Translations under genes and position numbers: made by a program
The notes under the pieces: generated by a model
What the model saw: the letters and a program-made list of their open reading frames with translations, nothing else
Told to the model about the DNA's origin: nothing
The model's database searches: none
In this document: piece after piece, positions 1-7,920 of the stretch
Layout: each line of letters starts with the position of its first letter
Position numbering within the stretch: position 1 is the stretch's first letter
NCBI RefSeq assembly: GCF_010020825.1
Contig: NZ_JAACJE010000001.1
Span: forward strand, 620,001-684,000
From: Acidovorax sp. 210-6
GTDB taxonomy: Bacteria; Pseudomonadota; Gammaproteobacteria; Burkholderiales; Burkholderiaceae_C
Length of the DNA stretch: 64,000 bases
Direction: 5' to 3'

Positions 1-1457
1 GTGAGATATTGTTTTTCGGTGACCAATGGGACTAAATTCAATCGATCAATATCAACCCCAAGGCTTTCACAGCGACTGCGATAATTCTTAGCGAATTCTG
101 GTTTATTGAAGCCCTTGCCTTCAATGAGTAAGCGTGATTTCGGTACTATCTGTAACAATTTACCCCACAGAGTTAGAACCTCATCAGTTAGCTTTCCAAG
201 ATTGTTACACGAGCCGAAGGTGATATAGCCGTTGCGCAATGCGGGAGTTGGTCTTACCGCATAAAGGGGTTGGTAGCTCCATAAGGGATTACGGCTCATG
301 GCTCTATACGAGCCATGGAATGTCTTCAATCTCCAGAGCTTCTCGCTGAAAAGATGATCTACTCCAGCAGGGTTAATGATTTCATCAGTTAAATAATAGT
401 CTATTGCACTGAGGCCAGTTGTCGCAACAAATCCAATCCAGGTGACTTGAATTGGAGCCGGCTTGCGTGCCATGGTGAGCAAGGCGTTGCCTCCGGTATG
501 CCCGGTCATATCTATTAGAATATCAATTGCATGCGATTGAATGATCTTGGCTTGATCGTCATAACCCAGATGGGCTATGCGAACAAAGTGATCGACGTGG
601 CATTTGACTCTTTCCGTGACCAGATCATCTTTTGGATACAGATAGAATGCATAGACCTCAAACTGCCTGCGATCCAGTTGGGCTAATAAGCCCTCAGCAA
701 AACACATCACCGCATGCACCCTGAAATCCGGCGATAAGAAGCCCACCTTGAGTTTGCGCCAAGGATCGCCTCGCCGTTCTTCGTAAGTTGGCCAATAGGG
801 CTTGTGTGGCGCTTCAAAGATGGCGCCGTATTCTCTGGCGGCGGTGGCCAGTTGCTCTGGGCTGGTTTGCGGGTCTCCCAGCATGAAGAGCAGCCGATTG
901 GTGTGGTGCGCGGCGTCAGTGGGGTTGATAGCGATGGCTTCGGTGCAATCTTCCACTGCCTCACGAATTTGCCCTAGCTCGCGGCGGTGAATGGCGCGTT
1001 GCATCAGGGCTGCCACCCGCTCGTAATCGTTCTGTGCAAAGCTGTAGGCCACCATGGCCGAGCCAAAGCCCTTTTCGTGCAGGCCAATCTTGTAGCAAGA
1101 CTGGGCCACCTTGCTCCAGCAACTGGAGTCTGTGGGCCTGAGTGCACACAGCTTGTCCAGCAACGGCAGCGCCTCGGTGTCCATGGCCTGTTCCAGCAGC
1201 AGGTTGGCGTAGTTGGCCAGCAATTCTGCATCGTCGCGGTGGTGCGCTGTGGCTTGCTGGTATGCATCAATTGCCGGGCCGATTTGCCCCAGCATCTTGA
1301 GCGCGTAACCCAGGTACCGGTGCGCCAGCAGACTGCGTTTGTTTTTGCGCAGTGTCTGCCTGCAAAGGTGTGCAACGCGCTGCCAGTCTTGCGCAGCGTG
1401 TGCGGCGCGCAGTTGCAATTCTGGCTGGGTGTCTTTTCGTGGCGGCGCTTTGGTCAA
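1..1457 (-). CDS. TPR-containing O-GlcNAc transferase-like glycosyltransferase (GT41), 3' end off window
   Basis: About 485 residues are visible; the C-terminus runs off the left edge. The start is a TTG at 1455-1457, preceded by a strong AGGAGG. Residues about 10-170 look like helical TPR repeats. The catalytic part begins near residue 235 with a segment of the form FLSPDFRVHAV, which corresponds to the OGT segment carrying the catalytic histidine, followed by DMTGHTGGNAL and a PIQVTWIGF block typical of the SPINDLY/OGT C-terminal family. Such enzymes move a sugar from a nucleotide sugar to Ser/Thr of proteins. It lies 106 bp downstream of fliC1 on the same strand, so the inferred substrate is flagellin. 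The donor sugar cannot be read from sequence. The GT41 call is firm; flagellin as target is inference. Confidence 0.85.
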   Translation of the reverse strand, partial: MTKAPPRKDTQPELQLRAAHAAQDWQRVAHLCRQTLRKNKRSLLAHRYLGYALKMLGQIGPAIDAYQQATAHHRDDAELLANYANLLLEQAMDTEALPLLDKLCALRPTDSSCWSKVAQSCYKIGLHEKGFGSAMVAYSFAQNDYERVAALMQRAIHRRELGQIREAVEDCTEAIAINPTDAAHHTNRLLFMLGDPQTSPEQLATAAREYGAIFEAPHKPYWPTYEERRGDPWRKLKVGFLSPDFRVHAVMCFAEGLLAQLDRRQFEVYAFYLYPKDDLVTERVKCHVDHFVRIAHLGYDDQAKIIQSHAIDILIDMTGHTGGNALLTMARKPAPIQVTWIGFVATTGLSAIDYYLTDEIINPAGVDHLFSEKLWRLKTFHGSYRAMSRNPLWSYQPLYAVRPTPALRNGYITFGSCNNLGKLTDEVLTLWGKLLQIVPKSRLLIEGKGFNKPEFAKNYRSRCESLGVDIDRLNLVPLVTEKQYL

Positions 1458-1530
1458 GGGAACCTCCTGCTGGGCGGTGTGCACAGCATAGCCCGGCACC
1501 ACCACGTGGCGTTCAAAATCGGTGTTCAGC

Positions 1531-1551
1531 GTGAGCGCACTTGGCGCTCAC
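1531..1551 (-). terminator. Hairpin after fliC1
   Basis: GTGAGCGC and GCGCTCAC form a perfect 8-bp stem with a 5-nt loop, 12 bp past the fliC1 stop codon. There is no T-run after it, so it may attenuate rather than fully stop transcription into the glycosyltransferase gene. fliC2 has a similar GC-rich 8-bp hairpin after its stop. Confidence 0.5.
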
Positions 1552-1563
1552 GGTCAGCATTGC

Positions 1564-3033
1564 TTACTTCAGAAGCGACAGCACGCCTTGAGGAATCTGG
1601 TTCGCTTGCGCAACCATGGCTGTGCCAGCCTGTTGCAGAATTTGGGCGCGCGACAGATTGGCCGTTTCCGCCGCAAAGTCAGCGTCCTGGATGCGGCTTC
1701 GCGAGGCAGACAGGTTTTCTGACGCGATGTTGAGGGCGGAAATTGCGGTTTCAAACCGCGATTGAAGGGCGCCTAGCTTGGCCCGCTCACCGTTGATGAA
1801 AGCGAGTGCTGAATCGACCGTTTTCAACGCCTCAGTGGCTTTGGCGAACGTCGTGATGTCAAGTTCAGAAACCTTGTTCAGGGTCGATGCCTTAGCAGCC
1901 GTGAGTGCAGTAGTGGTGGTTGGCGCAACTGCAAACGATTTTTCTGAGTCAAACATGATGTAGCCAGTGACCAAGGCATTGTCCGCAAGGGTGTTGGGTG
2001 CGAGAGTCACAGCCGTGCCGACTGCTGTGCCCGTGTTGTCCAGTTTTTGTACAGATACGGTGCCAGCGTTGGCTACGGCTGTGTCGGCAACGAGGATGTC
2101 GTTGCCCGTCGCGTTGGTCAACAAAATCTGGGTTCCGTCCGAATTCAAGGACGCAGTCACGCCTGTTTTGGACGATTGATCGTTGATCGCGCTGACGGCG
2201 GCCGACAAACCGTCGGCGGTGTTGAAAGCAGACAAAGTGAAGGAAATGGTTTGTGCGGTGCTGTTGTCGGATCGGAGTGTGAGCGAATATGCGCCTGCCG
2301 ATTGGAAGCTCAGGCTGGATTCCGTTCGTGCAGAGGCAGTGACTCCGGTTTCGCTCTTCACCGCGTTCACCTTGTCGGCGATAGACGACGCGCTTGCGTA
2401 GCTTGCTACATCTACATTCTTGCTGCCCACAAAGCCATTGATTGCCAGCGTGCCAGCGGTGATGCCATTGGATCCCCACGCGGTGGTGGTGGCGCCAGTC
2501 CCAGATGCCACCACCTGGTTGTTGCCATACACATTGGTGCGCAGGTTGGCTGTGGCTGCCACGATGGTCTGGTTGGCATTGGCGCCCACCTGGAACTGGG
2601 CGGTGCCAAAGGTTCCGTCAATCAGTTTTTGCCCGTTGAATTCGGTGGTTTTGGCAATCCGGTCAAGCTCGGATACAAGCTGCCCGACCTCTTGGTTCAG
2701 CGCCTGGCGGTCCCCGGCACTGTTGGAGGCGTTGGCGGACTGCACGGCCAGTTCACGCACTCGCTGCAAGATGTCGCCTGCCGACTTCATGGCGCCTTCG
2801 GTCACCTGCGCCAGCGAAATGCCGTCGTTGGCGTTGCGCGCTGCCTGGTTCAGGCCGCGGATTTGGCTGGTAAAGCGCTCGGAGATGGCCAAGCCGGCGG
2901 CGTCGTCCTTGGCGCTGTTGATGCGCAAACCAGAGGACAGGCGCTGAATGGAGGTGTTGAGCGAAGTCTGGCTCATACCCAGGTTGCGCTGGGCGGTCAG
3001 CGAGGCGACATTGGTATTGATGGTGGCGGCCAT
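1564..3033 (-). CDS. fliC: Flagellin (copy 1)
   Basis: 489-residue filament subunit, exported by the flagellar type III system. The conserved N-terminal D0/D1 region (residues 1 to about 165, starting [12 protein letters not shown]) and C-terminal D1/D0 region (about 400-489, ending in a [12 protein letters not shown]-type helix) flank a Ser/Thr/Ala-rich variable domain that would face the solvent and could be glycosylated. The ATG follows a good AGGAG. It is divergent from the second flagellin and closely similar to it; 173 bp near the 5' ends are identical. No clear sigma-28 promoter was found on its side of the shared intergenic region. Confidence 0.96.
   Translation of the reverse strand: MAATINTNVASLTAQRNLGMSQTSLNTSIQRLSSGLRINSAKDDAAGLAISERFTSQIRGLNQAARNANDGISLAQVTEGAMKSAGDILQRVRELAVQSANASNSAGDRQALNQEVGQLVSELDRIAKTTEFNGQKLIDGTFGTAQFQVGANANQTIVAATANLRTNVYGNNQVVASGTGATTTAWGSNGITAGTLAINGFVGSKNVDVASYASASSIADKVNAVKSETGVTASARTESSLSFQSAGAYSLTLRSDNSTAQTISFTLSAFNTADGLSAAVSAINDQSSKTGVTASLNSDGTQILLTNATGNDILVADTAVANAGTVSVQKLDNTGTAVGTAVTLAPNTLADNALVTGYIMFDSEKSFAVAPTTTTALTAAKASTLNKVSELDITTFAKATEALKTVDSALAFINGERAKLGALQSRFETAISALNIASENLSASRSRIQDADFAAETANLSRAQILQQAGTAMVAQANQIPQGVLSLLK
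2843..3015. repeat. Left arm of 173-bp perfect inverted repeat (in fliC1)
   Basis: This stretch inside fliC1 is the exact reverse complement of 3376-3548 inside fliC2, by base-by-base reading. The arms enclose 360 bp containing both start codons and the shared promoter region. Homologous recombination between them would invert that segment. Confidence 0.9.
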
Positions 3034-3357
3034 GGAGGTGCTCCTTGAAGGCTGAAATCAATTCATCTGCGCCGGTTGGGGGATTCCACCGTCCAGCAGA
3101 CAAGACGGGAACGATGGAGCTGATTCTGGGGAGTTCCGCGAAGGCTGTTGGCCCGATAAGGAGCCAAAAAACCTGCCAACTTGCGTGTTTGGGCCTAAAG
3201 TTTTGAAAGCGGATTCCGAAAACCATTGCAACGGGACGTAAAAGCCCGCCGTTCCATGGCCCGCCCCGGCGGTGCTGGGAACCCTGGGCCAGGCAGGTGT
3301 CTGGCATCCGGTCGGCGGCAACGCCATGTTCAGCCAGTTCTTTCAGGAGATTTGCAA
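3034..3357. promoter_or_regulatory. Divergent flagellin intergenic region
   Basis: 324 bp between the two flagellin starts. It holds the ribosome-binding sites of both genes (AGGAG near 3045 on the minus strand and near 3345 on the plus strand) and one recognisable sigma-28 promoter reading toward fliC2. The fliC2 leader after that promoter is about 130 nt and stays open in frame with fliC2, but I saw no better start than the ATG at 3358. Confidence 0.7.
3196..3222 (+). promoter_or_regulatory. Sigma-28 (FliA) promoter for fliC2
   Basis: TAAAGTTT at 3196-3203, an 11-bp spacer, then TCCGAAAA at 3215-3222. The -35 is a perfect match and the -10 a 6/8 match to the FliA consensus TAAAGTTT-N11-GCCGATAA. 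It is placed to give a leader of about 130 nt. Confidence 0.75.
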
Positions 3358-4842
3358 ATGGCTTCCACCATCAACACCAATGTCGCCTCGCTGACCGCCC
3401 AGCGCAACCTGGGTATGAGCCAGACTTCGCTCAACACCTCCATTCAGCGCCTGTCCTCTGGTTTGCGCATCAACAGCGCCAAGGACGACGCCGCCGGCTT
3501 GGCCATCTCCGAGCGCTTTACCAGCCAAATCCGCGGCCTGAACCAGGCCGTGCGCAATGCCAACGACGGTATCTCCCTGGCGCAGACGGCTGAAGGTGCA
3601 CTCAAGGCCTCGGGCGACATCCTGCAGCGTGTCCGTGAGCTGGCCGTGCAGTCTGCCAATGCCTCCAACAGCGCAGGTGACCGCCAAGCGCTGCAGGCAG
3701 AAGTGGGCCAACTGGTGAGCGAGCTGGATCGCATCTCCAAGACCACCGAGTTCAACGGCACCAAGCTGCTGGACGGCAGCTTTGGCACGCAGCAGTTCCA
3801 GGTGGGTGCCAATGCCAACCAGACCATTGTGGCTGCCACGGGCAACCTGCGTACCAATGTTTACGGCAACAACCAGGTGGTGGCAGCGGGAACCTTGGCT
3901 GCTGGTGGCACGGGTGCTGTGGCCGCTTGGGGATCGAATGGAGTGTCGGCCGGAACTTTGGACGTCAATGGGTTTGTGGGCAGCAAAAACATTGCCGTTG
4001 CGTCCAACGCCACGGCCTCGGCCATTGCAGACAAGGTGAATGCAGTGAAGAGTGAAACGGGTGTGGTAGCTACCGCGCGCACCGAGTCGAGCCTGACTTT
4101 TGTGGCCTCAGGGGCCTACACGCTGACGTTGCAATCTGACAACAGTACCGCGCAGACAATTTCGTTCACTTTGTCTGCTTTCAACACTGCCGATGGATTG
4201 TCTGCGGCGGTGAGTGCAATCAACGACCAGTCTTCCAAGACGGGCGTGACGGCGGCACTCAATTCTGACGGCACCAAGATTTTGCTGACCAATGCCGCTG
4301 GCAATGACATTTATGTGGGCGATACCGCTGCCTCCAATGCCGGTAACGTGAGCGTACAGAAGTTGAACAATGAAGGTGGAACTGTTGGAGCTGCAGTAAC
4401 GTTGACGGCAAACACCACCGCAGATAACAGCTTGGTGACTGGTTATGTGACGTTCGATTCGGAGAAATCATTCTCTGTGGTGCCAACAACTACAAATGCA
4501 CTGGCCGCTACAAGTTCATCCACGCTGAAGAAGGTTTCTGACCTTGACATCACTACTTTCTCCAAGGCGACAGAGGCGCTCAAGACAGTGGATTCCGCTC
4601 TGGCCTTTATCAATGGTGAGCGTGCCAAGTTGGGTGCCATGCAGTCCCGCTTTGAAACCTCGATCTCCAACCTGCAGGTGACGTCGGAAAACCTTGCCGC
4701 ATCTCGCAGCCGCATTCTGGACGCCGACTTCGCCGCAGAAACCGCCAACCTCTCGCGCGCCCAGATTCTGCAACAGGCTGGTACCGCCATGGTGGCGCAG
4801 GCCAACCAGTTGCCTCAGGGGGTGCTGGCCCTGCTGCGGTAA
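3358..4842 (+). CDS. fliC: Flagellin (copy 2)
   Basis: 494-residue flagellin with the same domain plan as the divergent copy: conserved D0/D1 ends and a variable Ser/Thr/Ala-rich centre at about residues 175-395. The start is the ATG at 3358, 9 nt after CAGGAG; a longer open frame back to 3226 lacks a flagellin-like sequence. The two flagellins differ mainly in the centre and by a five-residue length difference. A FliA promoter lies upstream. fliD follows on the same strand after a hairpin. Both copies look intact, so the filament may be a copolymer or the genes may be used alternately. Confidence 0.96.
   Translation: MASTINTNVASLTAQRNLGMSQTSLNTSIQRLSSGLRINSAKDDAAGLAISERFTSQIRGLNQAVRNANDGISLAQTAEGALKASGDILQRVRELAVQSANASNSAGDRQALQAEVGQLVSELDRISKTTEFNGTKLLDGSFGTQQFQVGANANQTIVAATGNLRTNVYGNNQVVAAGTLAAGGTGAVAAWGSNGVSAGTLDVNGFVGSKNIAVASNATASAIADKVNAVKSETGVVATARTESSLTFVASGAYTLTLQSDNSTAQTISFTLSAFNTADGLSAAVSAINDQSSKTGVTAALNSDGTKILLTNAAGNDIYVGDTAASNAGNVSVQKLNNEGGTVGAAVTLTANTTADNSLVTGYVTFDSEKSFSVVPTTTNALAATSSSTLKKVSDLDITTFSKATEALKTVDSALAFINGERAKLGAMQSRFETSISNLQVTSENLAASRSRILDADFAAETANLSRAQILQQAGTAMVAQANQLPQGVLALLR
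3376..3548. repeat. Right arm of 173-bp perfect inverted repeat (in fliC2)
   Basis: Exact reverse complement of 2843-3015 in fliC1. It covers codons from Thr/Asn near residue 7 to about residue 64. Identity at synonymous sites over this length suggests recent gene conversion or inversion between the copies. Confidence 0.9.
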
Positions 4843-4858
4843 GCAAGGCAAGGGCAAA

Positions 4859-4884
4859 GCCCGGCGTGCTGCGAGGCGCCGGGC
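4859..4884 (+). terminator. Hairpin after fliC2
   Basis: GCCCGGCG and CGCCGGGC pair perfectly over 8 bp around a 10-nt loop, 16 bp past the fliC2 stop. There is no U-tract, so it may act as an mRNA stabiliser as much as a terminator. Confidence 0.5.
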
Positions 4885-5061
4885 TCCAGCCAGGGGAGGC
4901 GGCGCCGGTGTCACTACCGTCGCCGCCCTTTGGGCTTTTGCCCGTCCGCTGGCTTGCCACTGTGCGGTGGCTGGATAAGCCCGTGATACCGGGCGGTTGA
5001 CGGGGTTTCACCCCGGCCCTTGCAGTCGCACAATGCAAGGTTGAAAGAACAGGAGGTCGGT

Positions 5062-6474
5062 ATGGCGACAATTTCCTCTCCGGGCATCGGTAGTGGGCTG
5101 GACGTCAAGTCCATCGTCTCTCAGTTGGTGGCCTTGGAAAAACGGCCTCTGGATACCCTCAAGCTTCAGGCTGCCACGGTGCAGACCAAGATATCTGCCT
5201 TCGGGCAGGTCAAGTCGCTGGTCTCCACGTTTGCCGACGCCACCAGCAAGCTCACCAGCCTGACGGGCTGGAACGGCGTGACAACGAAATCGTCGGACAC
5301 CAAGTCGGTGACCGCCTCCGCTGTGGGCGGTACCTTGCCCACCAGCTTCAATGTGGAAGTGCAAAGCCTGGCGCAGGCGCAGGCGACGGCATCTGCGGCT
5401 TTGCTGCCGGTGGGTGGGACGCTGGGTGCGGGCACCCTGCGGCTTGAACTGGGGAAGTGGACCGTGGTTCCGGCATCCTTCACGCCGGGGACGGGCACGC
5501 CTGTGGACATCACCATTGCAGCCACCGACACCTTGTCGGACATTGCGGGCAAGATCAATGGTGCCAATGCGGGTGTGACGGCGGCCATTCTCAAAGATGC
5601 TTCGGGGGAGCGCCTGCTGCTGCGCGGCAAGAACACGGGCGAGGATGCAGGCTTTCGCCTGTCGGTGACCGATAACGATGGAGTGAACGACGATGCGGCG
5701 GGTCTGTCGCGCCTGGTGGCGGGAAGTACCGTGTCGCAATACGCCGCCAATGCGAAGGCCACCGTCAATCTGATTCCAGTCAGCTCTGCCACCAATACCT
5801 TCGCTGACACCGTATCGGGTGTGACCTTCAATGCCTTGGCGGAGACCACTGCGCCAGTGGAAATTGCGGTGGCCAAAGATTCTTCCGCAGTGCGCAAGAA
5901 CATCGAGGATTTTGTGACGGCCTACAACGCCATCAATGACCTGATCAACGAGGCCACTGCCTACGATGCCGCCACCAAAAAAGGCGGCTTGCTGCAGGGC
6001 GATTCCACGATCATCACCCTGCAGAGTAGTTTGCGGACCGCCATGCAGTCGATCAGCTCGGCCTCGGGCCAGTACCAGCAACTGTCAGCCATTGGCATCA
6101 GCCAGCAGCGCGGCGGCAGCCTGACGATTGACGCGACCAAGTTGTCGGCAGCGCTGGAGAACCCGGACGAGGTGAAAAAGATGTTCAGCAGCACCGAGTC
6201 TGGCGCTGCGCAGGGCATTGCTGTCAAGATCAAAGCACTGACCACCACCTTGCTGGCGACCGACGGTTTTTTCAAAACCAAGGACGACAGCCTGAAGCTG
6301 AATCTGACGCGCAATGCCAAGGAGCAGGAACGCGTCACCGAAAAGGCGGCCAATGTCGAGGCGCAGCTCAACCGCCGTTACAGCGCACTGGACTCGCAAC
6401 TGGCAACGCTCAATGCTCTGAACGCCTATATTGGTCAGCAGGTGACTACCTGGAACAAGACCTCCAGCAAGTGA
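5062..6474 (+). CDS. fliD: Flagellar filament capping protein FliD
   Basis: 470 residues. It is secreted to the filament tip, where it promotes flagellin polymerisation. The N-terminus has the FliD form (ISSPGIGSGLDVKSIVSQLV) and the C-terminal half (about 215-455) matches the FliD C-terminal domain, with a final Lys/Glu-rich amphipathic helix ending near NAYIGQQVTTWNK. The ATG at 5062 follows AGGAGG by 7 nt and is preferred over an upstream in-frame start at 5020. It is followed by fliS and fliT, the usual late-gene set. Confidence 0.95.
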   Translation: MATISSPGIGSGLDVKSIVSQLVALEKRPLDTLKLQAATVQTKISAFGQVKSLVSTFADATSKLTSLTGWNGVTTKSSDTKSVTASAVGGTLPTSFNVEVQSLAQAQATASAALLPVGGTLGAGTLRLELGKWTVVPASFTPGTGTPVDITIAATDTLSDIAGKINGANAGVTAAILKDASGERLLLRGKNTGEDAGFRLSVTDNDGVNDDAAGLSRLVAGSTVSQYAANAKATVNLIPVSSATNTFADTVSGVTFNALAETTAPVEIAVAKDSSAVRKNIEDFVTAYNAINDLINEATAYDAATKKGGLLQGDSTIITLQSSLRTAMQSISSASGQYQQLSAIGISQQRGGSLTIDATKLSAALENPDEVKKMFSSTESGAAQGIAVKIKALTTTLLATDGFFKTKDDSLKLNLTRNAKEQERVTEKAANVEAQLNRRYSALDSQLATLNALNAYIGQQVTTWNKTSSK

Positions 6475-6481
6475 GTCGGGC

Positions 6482-6508
6482 TTCAGTTTTGCCCGCGTTT
6501 GCCGATAA
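6482..6508 (+). promoter_or_regulatory. Sigma-28 (FliA) promoter for fliS-fliT
   Basis: TTCAGTTT at 6482-6489, an 11-bp spacer, then an exact GCCGATAA at 6501-6508. The -35 matches the FliA consensus at 6/8 and the -10 at 8/8. It lies just after the fliD stop and 30 bp before fliS, giving the chaperone genes their own late promoter. Confidence 0.8.
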
Positions 6509-6538
6509 TCAAGGTAACTTGCCACAAGGATGCAGAGC

Positions 6539-6985
6539 ATGTTCGCCACCCACAGCCCCCGCGCCGCTTCCGCCTACCAGCGCATCAATGTTGAAACCAG
6601 CATGCACACCATGGACCAACACCAGTTGGTGGCCTTGCTTTACCAGGGTGCGCTCGGGGCCATTGCGTCGGCCCGTGGGGCCATGGCGCGGGGCGATGTG
6701 CTGGGCAAGTGCAGCGCCATCTCCAAGGCCATTCGCATCATCGAAGAGGGTCTGAATACCGGACTCGACCGGGTGGATGGCGGGGAGTTGGCGCAAAACC
6801 TGGGTGCTTTGTACGACTACTGTGTGCTCAGGTTGACGCTGGCTAATGTCCGAAATGATGATGCCATCATGCAGGAAGTGCAGCGCCTGATCGAGCCCGT
6901 GGCCCAGGCGTGGATGGATATGAAGGGCGCAGCGGCTCCCGCAGAGGCTGTGGATTCCACCCGTTCGGTTTTGCAGGAAGCCTGA
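6539..6985 (+). CDS. fliS: Flagellin export chaperone FliS
   Basis: 148 residues from the ATG at 6539 (151 from an ATG at 6530). The second start is preferred because AAGGA sits 8 nt before it. The protein has the FliS pattern: an N-terminal AYQRINVETSMHTMDQHQLVALLYQGAL segment and a four-helix bundle. FliS binds the flagellin C-terminus in the cytoplasm to prevent premature polymerisation. It is followed 2 bp later by fliT and has its own FliA promoter. Confidence 0.93.
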   Translation: MFATHSPRAASAYQRINVETSMHTMDQHQLVALLYQGALGAIASARGAMARGDVLGKCSAISKAIRIIEEGLNTGLDRVDGGELAQNLGALYDYCVLRLTLANVRNDDAIMQEVQRLIEPVAQAWMDMKGAAAPAEAVDSTRSVLQEA

Positions 6986-6987
6986 CC

Positions 6988-7287
6988 ATGTCTGAAGTAC
7001 TGATTGGTTACTACAAGGCCATCGAAGACAGCAGCCGCAAGATGCTGGAGGCGGCGCAGGCCAGTGACTGGGATGGTGTGGTGCGTTACGAGGGTGCCTG
7101 TGCGGTGCTGATCGAAGAACTGCGCTTCAAGTCGCAGGAACATGAGCTGCTCCCTGAGCACCGTAAGGAAAAGACCCGCATCATGCAGCGCATTCTGCGC
7201 AACGATGCCCAGATCCGCTGCCTGGCAGAGCCCTGGCTGGCGCAGTTCGAACACATGTTCGAAGGCCAACCGCAGATGATGCACTGA
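6988..7287 (+). CDS. fliT: FliT-like flagellar chaperone
   Basis: 99-residue helical protein starting 2 bp after the fliS stop. Size, position and an N-terminal YYKAIEDSSRKMLEAA helix match FliT, the FliD export chaperone. The family is poorly conserved, so the call rests partly on context. Confidence 0.75.
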   Translation: MSEVLIGYYKAIEDSSRKMLEAAQASDWDGVVRYEGACAVLIEELRFKSQEHELLPEHRKEKTRIMQRILRNDAQIRCLAEPWLAQFEHMFEGQPQMMH

Positions 7288-7339
7288 GCAGTGTGATCGC
7301 CTGGACGCCGGGGGGTGTGGGTTGCGGTTGCTTAGTGCA

Positions 7340-7394
7340 AAAATTGGCCTCTAGGCCAATAGATACCAGCGCAAACAGCTATAAAAATAGTAGC
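7340..7394 (-). repeat. Dispersed ~55-bp element, copy R1
   Basis: A+T-rich intergenic repeat. Read on the minus strand it has the pattern GCTA-(A/T-rich)-ATAGCTG-GCGCT...GGCC-AATTTT shared with six other copies here. It sits between the convergent fliT and fliE genes. Confidence 0.7.
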
Positions 7395-7432
7395 AAACAG
7401 ATATGCTGATGCGTGGGACTTCCCACGCTTTC

Positions 7433-7744
7433 TCACACCTGCATGTTCATGATGTCGGTGTAAGCCTGCACCATGCGGTTGCGCACGTGCAAGGTGGCCT
7501 GAAAGCCGATTTGCGCTTTCTGGATGGCCACCATCGTTTCTTCCAGACTCACGGCGGGGTTTTCCAGTTGTACTTCCTGCTGCATACGGCTGGCCTGGTT
7601 CTGGGCCGAGCTGACGGATTGCAATGCGCCTTTGAGCGCGTCGGAGAAACCGGCGGACTGTGTTTCCTGGGGGCTGGCGGGCGCACGGCGCGCAATGCCG
7701 GCTCCCGCAAGCGGGGTGGTGGAGCTGGGGATGCGGAGGTCCAT
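7433..7744 (-). CDS. fliE: Flagellar hook-basal body protein FliE
   Basis: 103 residues, close to the family's usual length. The C-terminal two-thirds have the FliE signature (FSDALKGAL...NQASRMQQE...VSLEETMVAIQKA...RNRMVQAYTDIMNMQV). FliE joins the MS ring to the proximal rod and is an early type III substrate. It is divergent from fliF across 176 bp that must hold promoters for both. Confidence 0.94.
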   Translation of the reverse strand: MDLRIPSSTTPLAGAGIARRAPASPQETQSAGFSDALKGALQSVSSAQNQASRMQQEVQLENPAVSLEETMVAIQKAQIGFQATLHVRNRMVQAYTDIMNMQV

Positions 7745-7920
7745 GGCAGTGAGTCCGGGGGCAATGGGGGATGAGGGCTATCGTAGGGGCGGTGGGCCGG
7801 TCCATCGGGGCGAAATGATGGACAAAGGGGCGGCTTATCCAGCCGCCGACAGAGGGGGGGTGGCCGAATAATCGATGCCACGCCAGGATTGTTCCCGGGC
7901 CTGTCATACTGGAAACCACA

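Noticed and set aside
3226-3357. 44-codon N-terminal extension of fliC2
   Set aside because: It starts from TTG within the leader, does not resemble flagellin, and the ATG at 3358 has a good ribosome-binding site.
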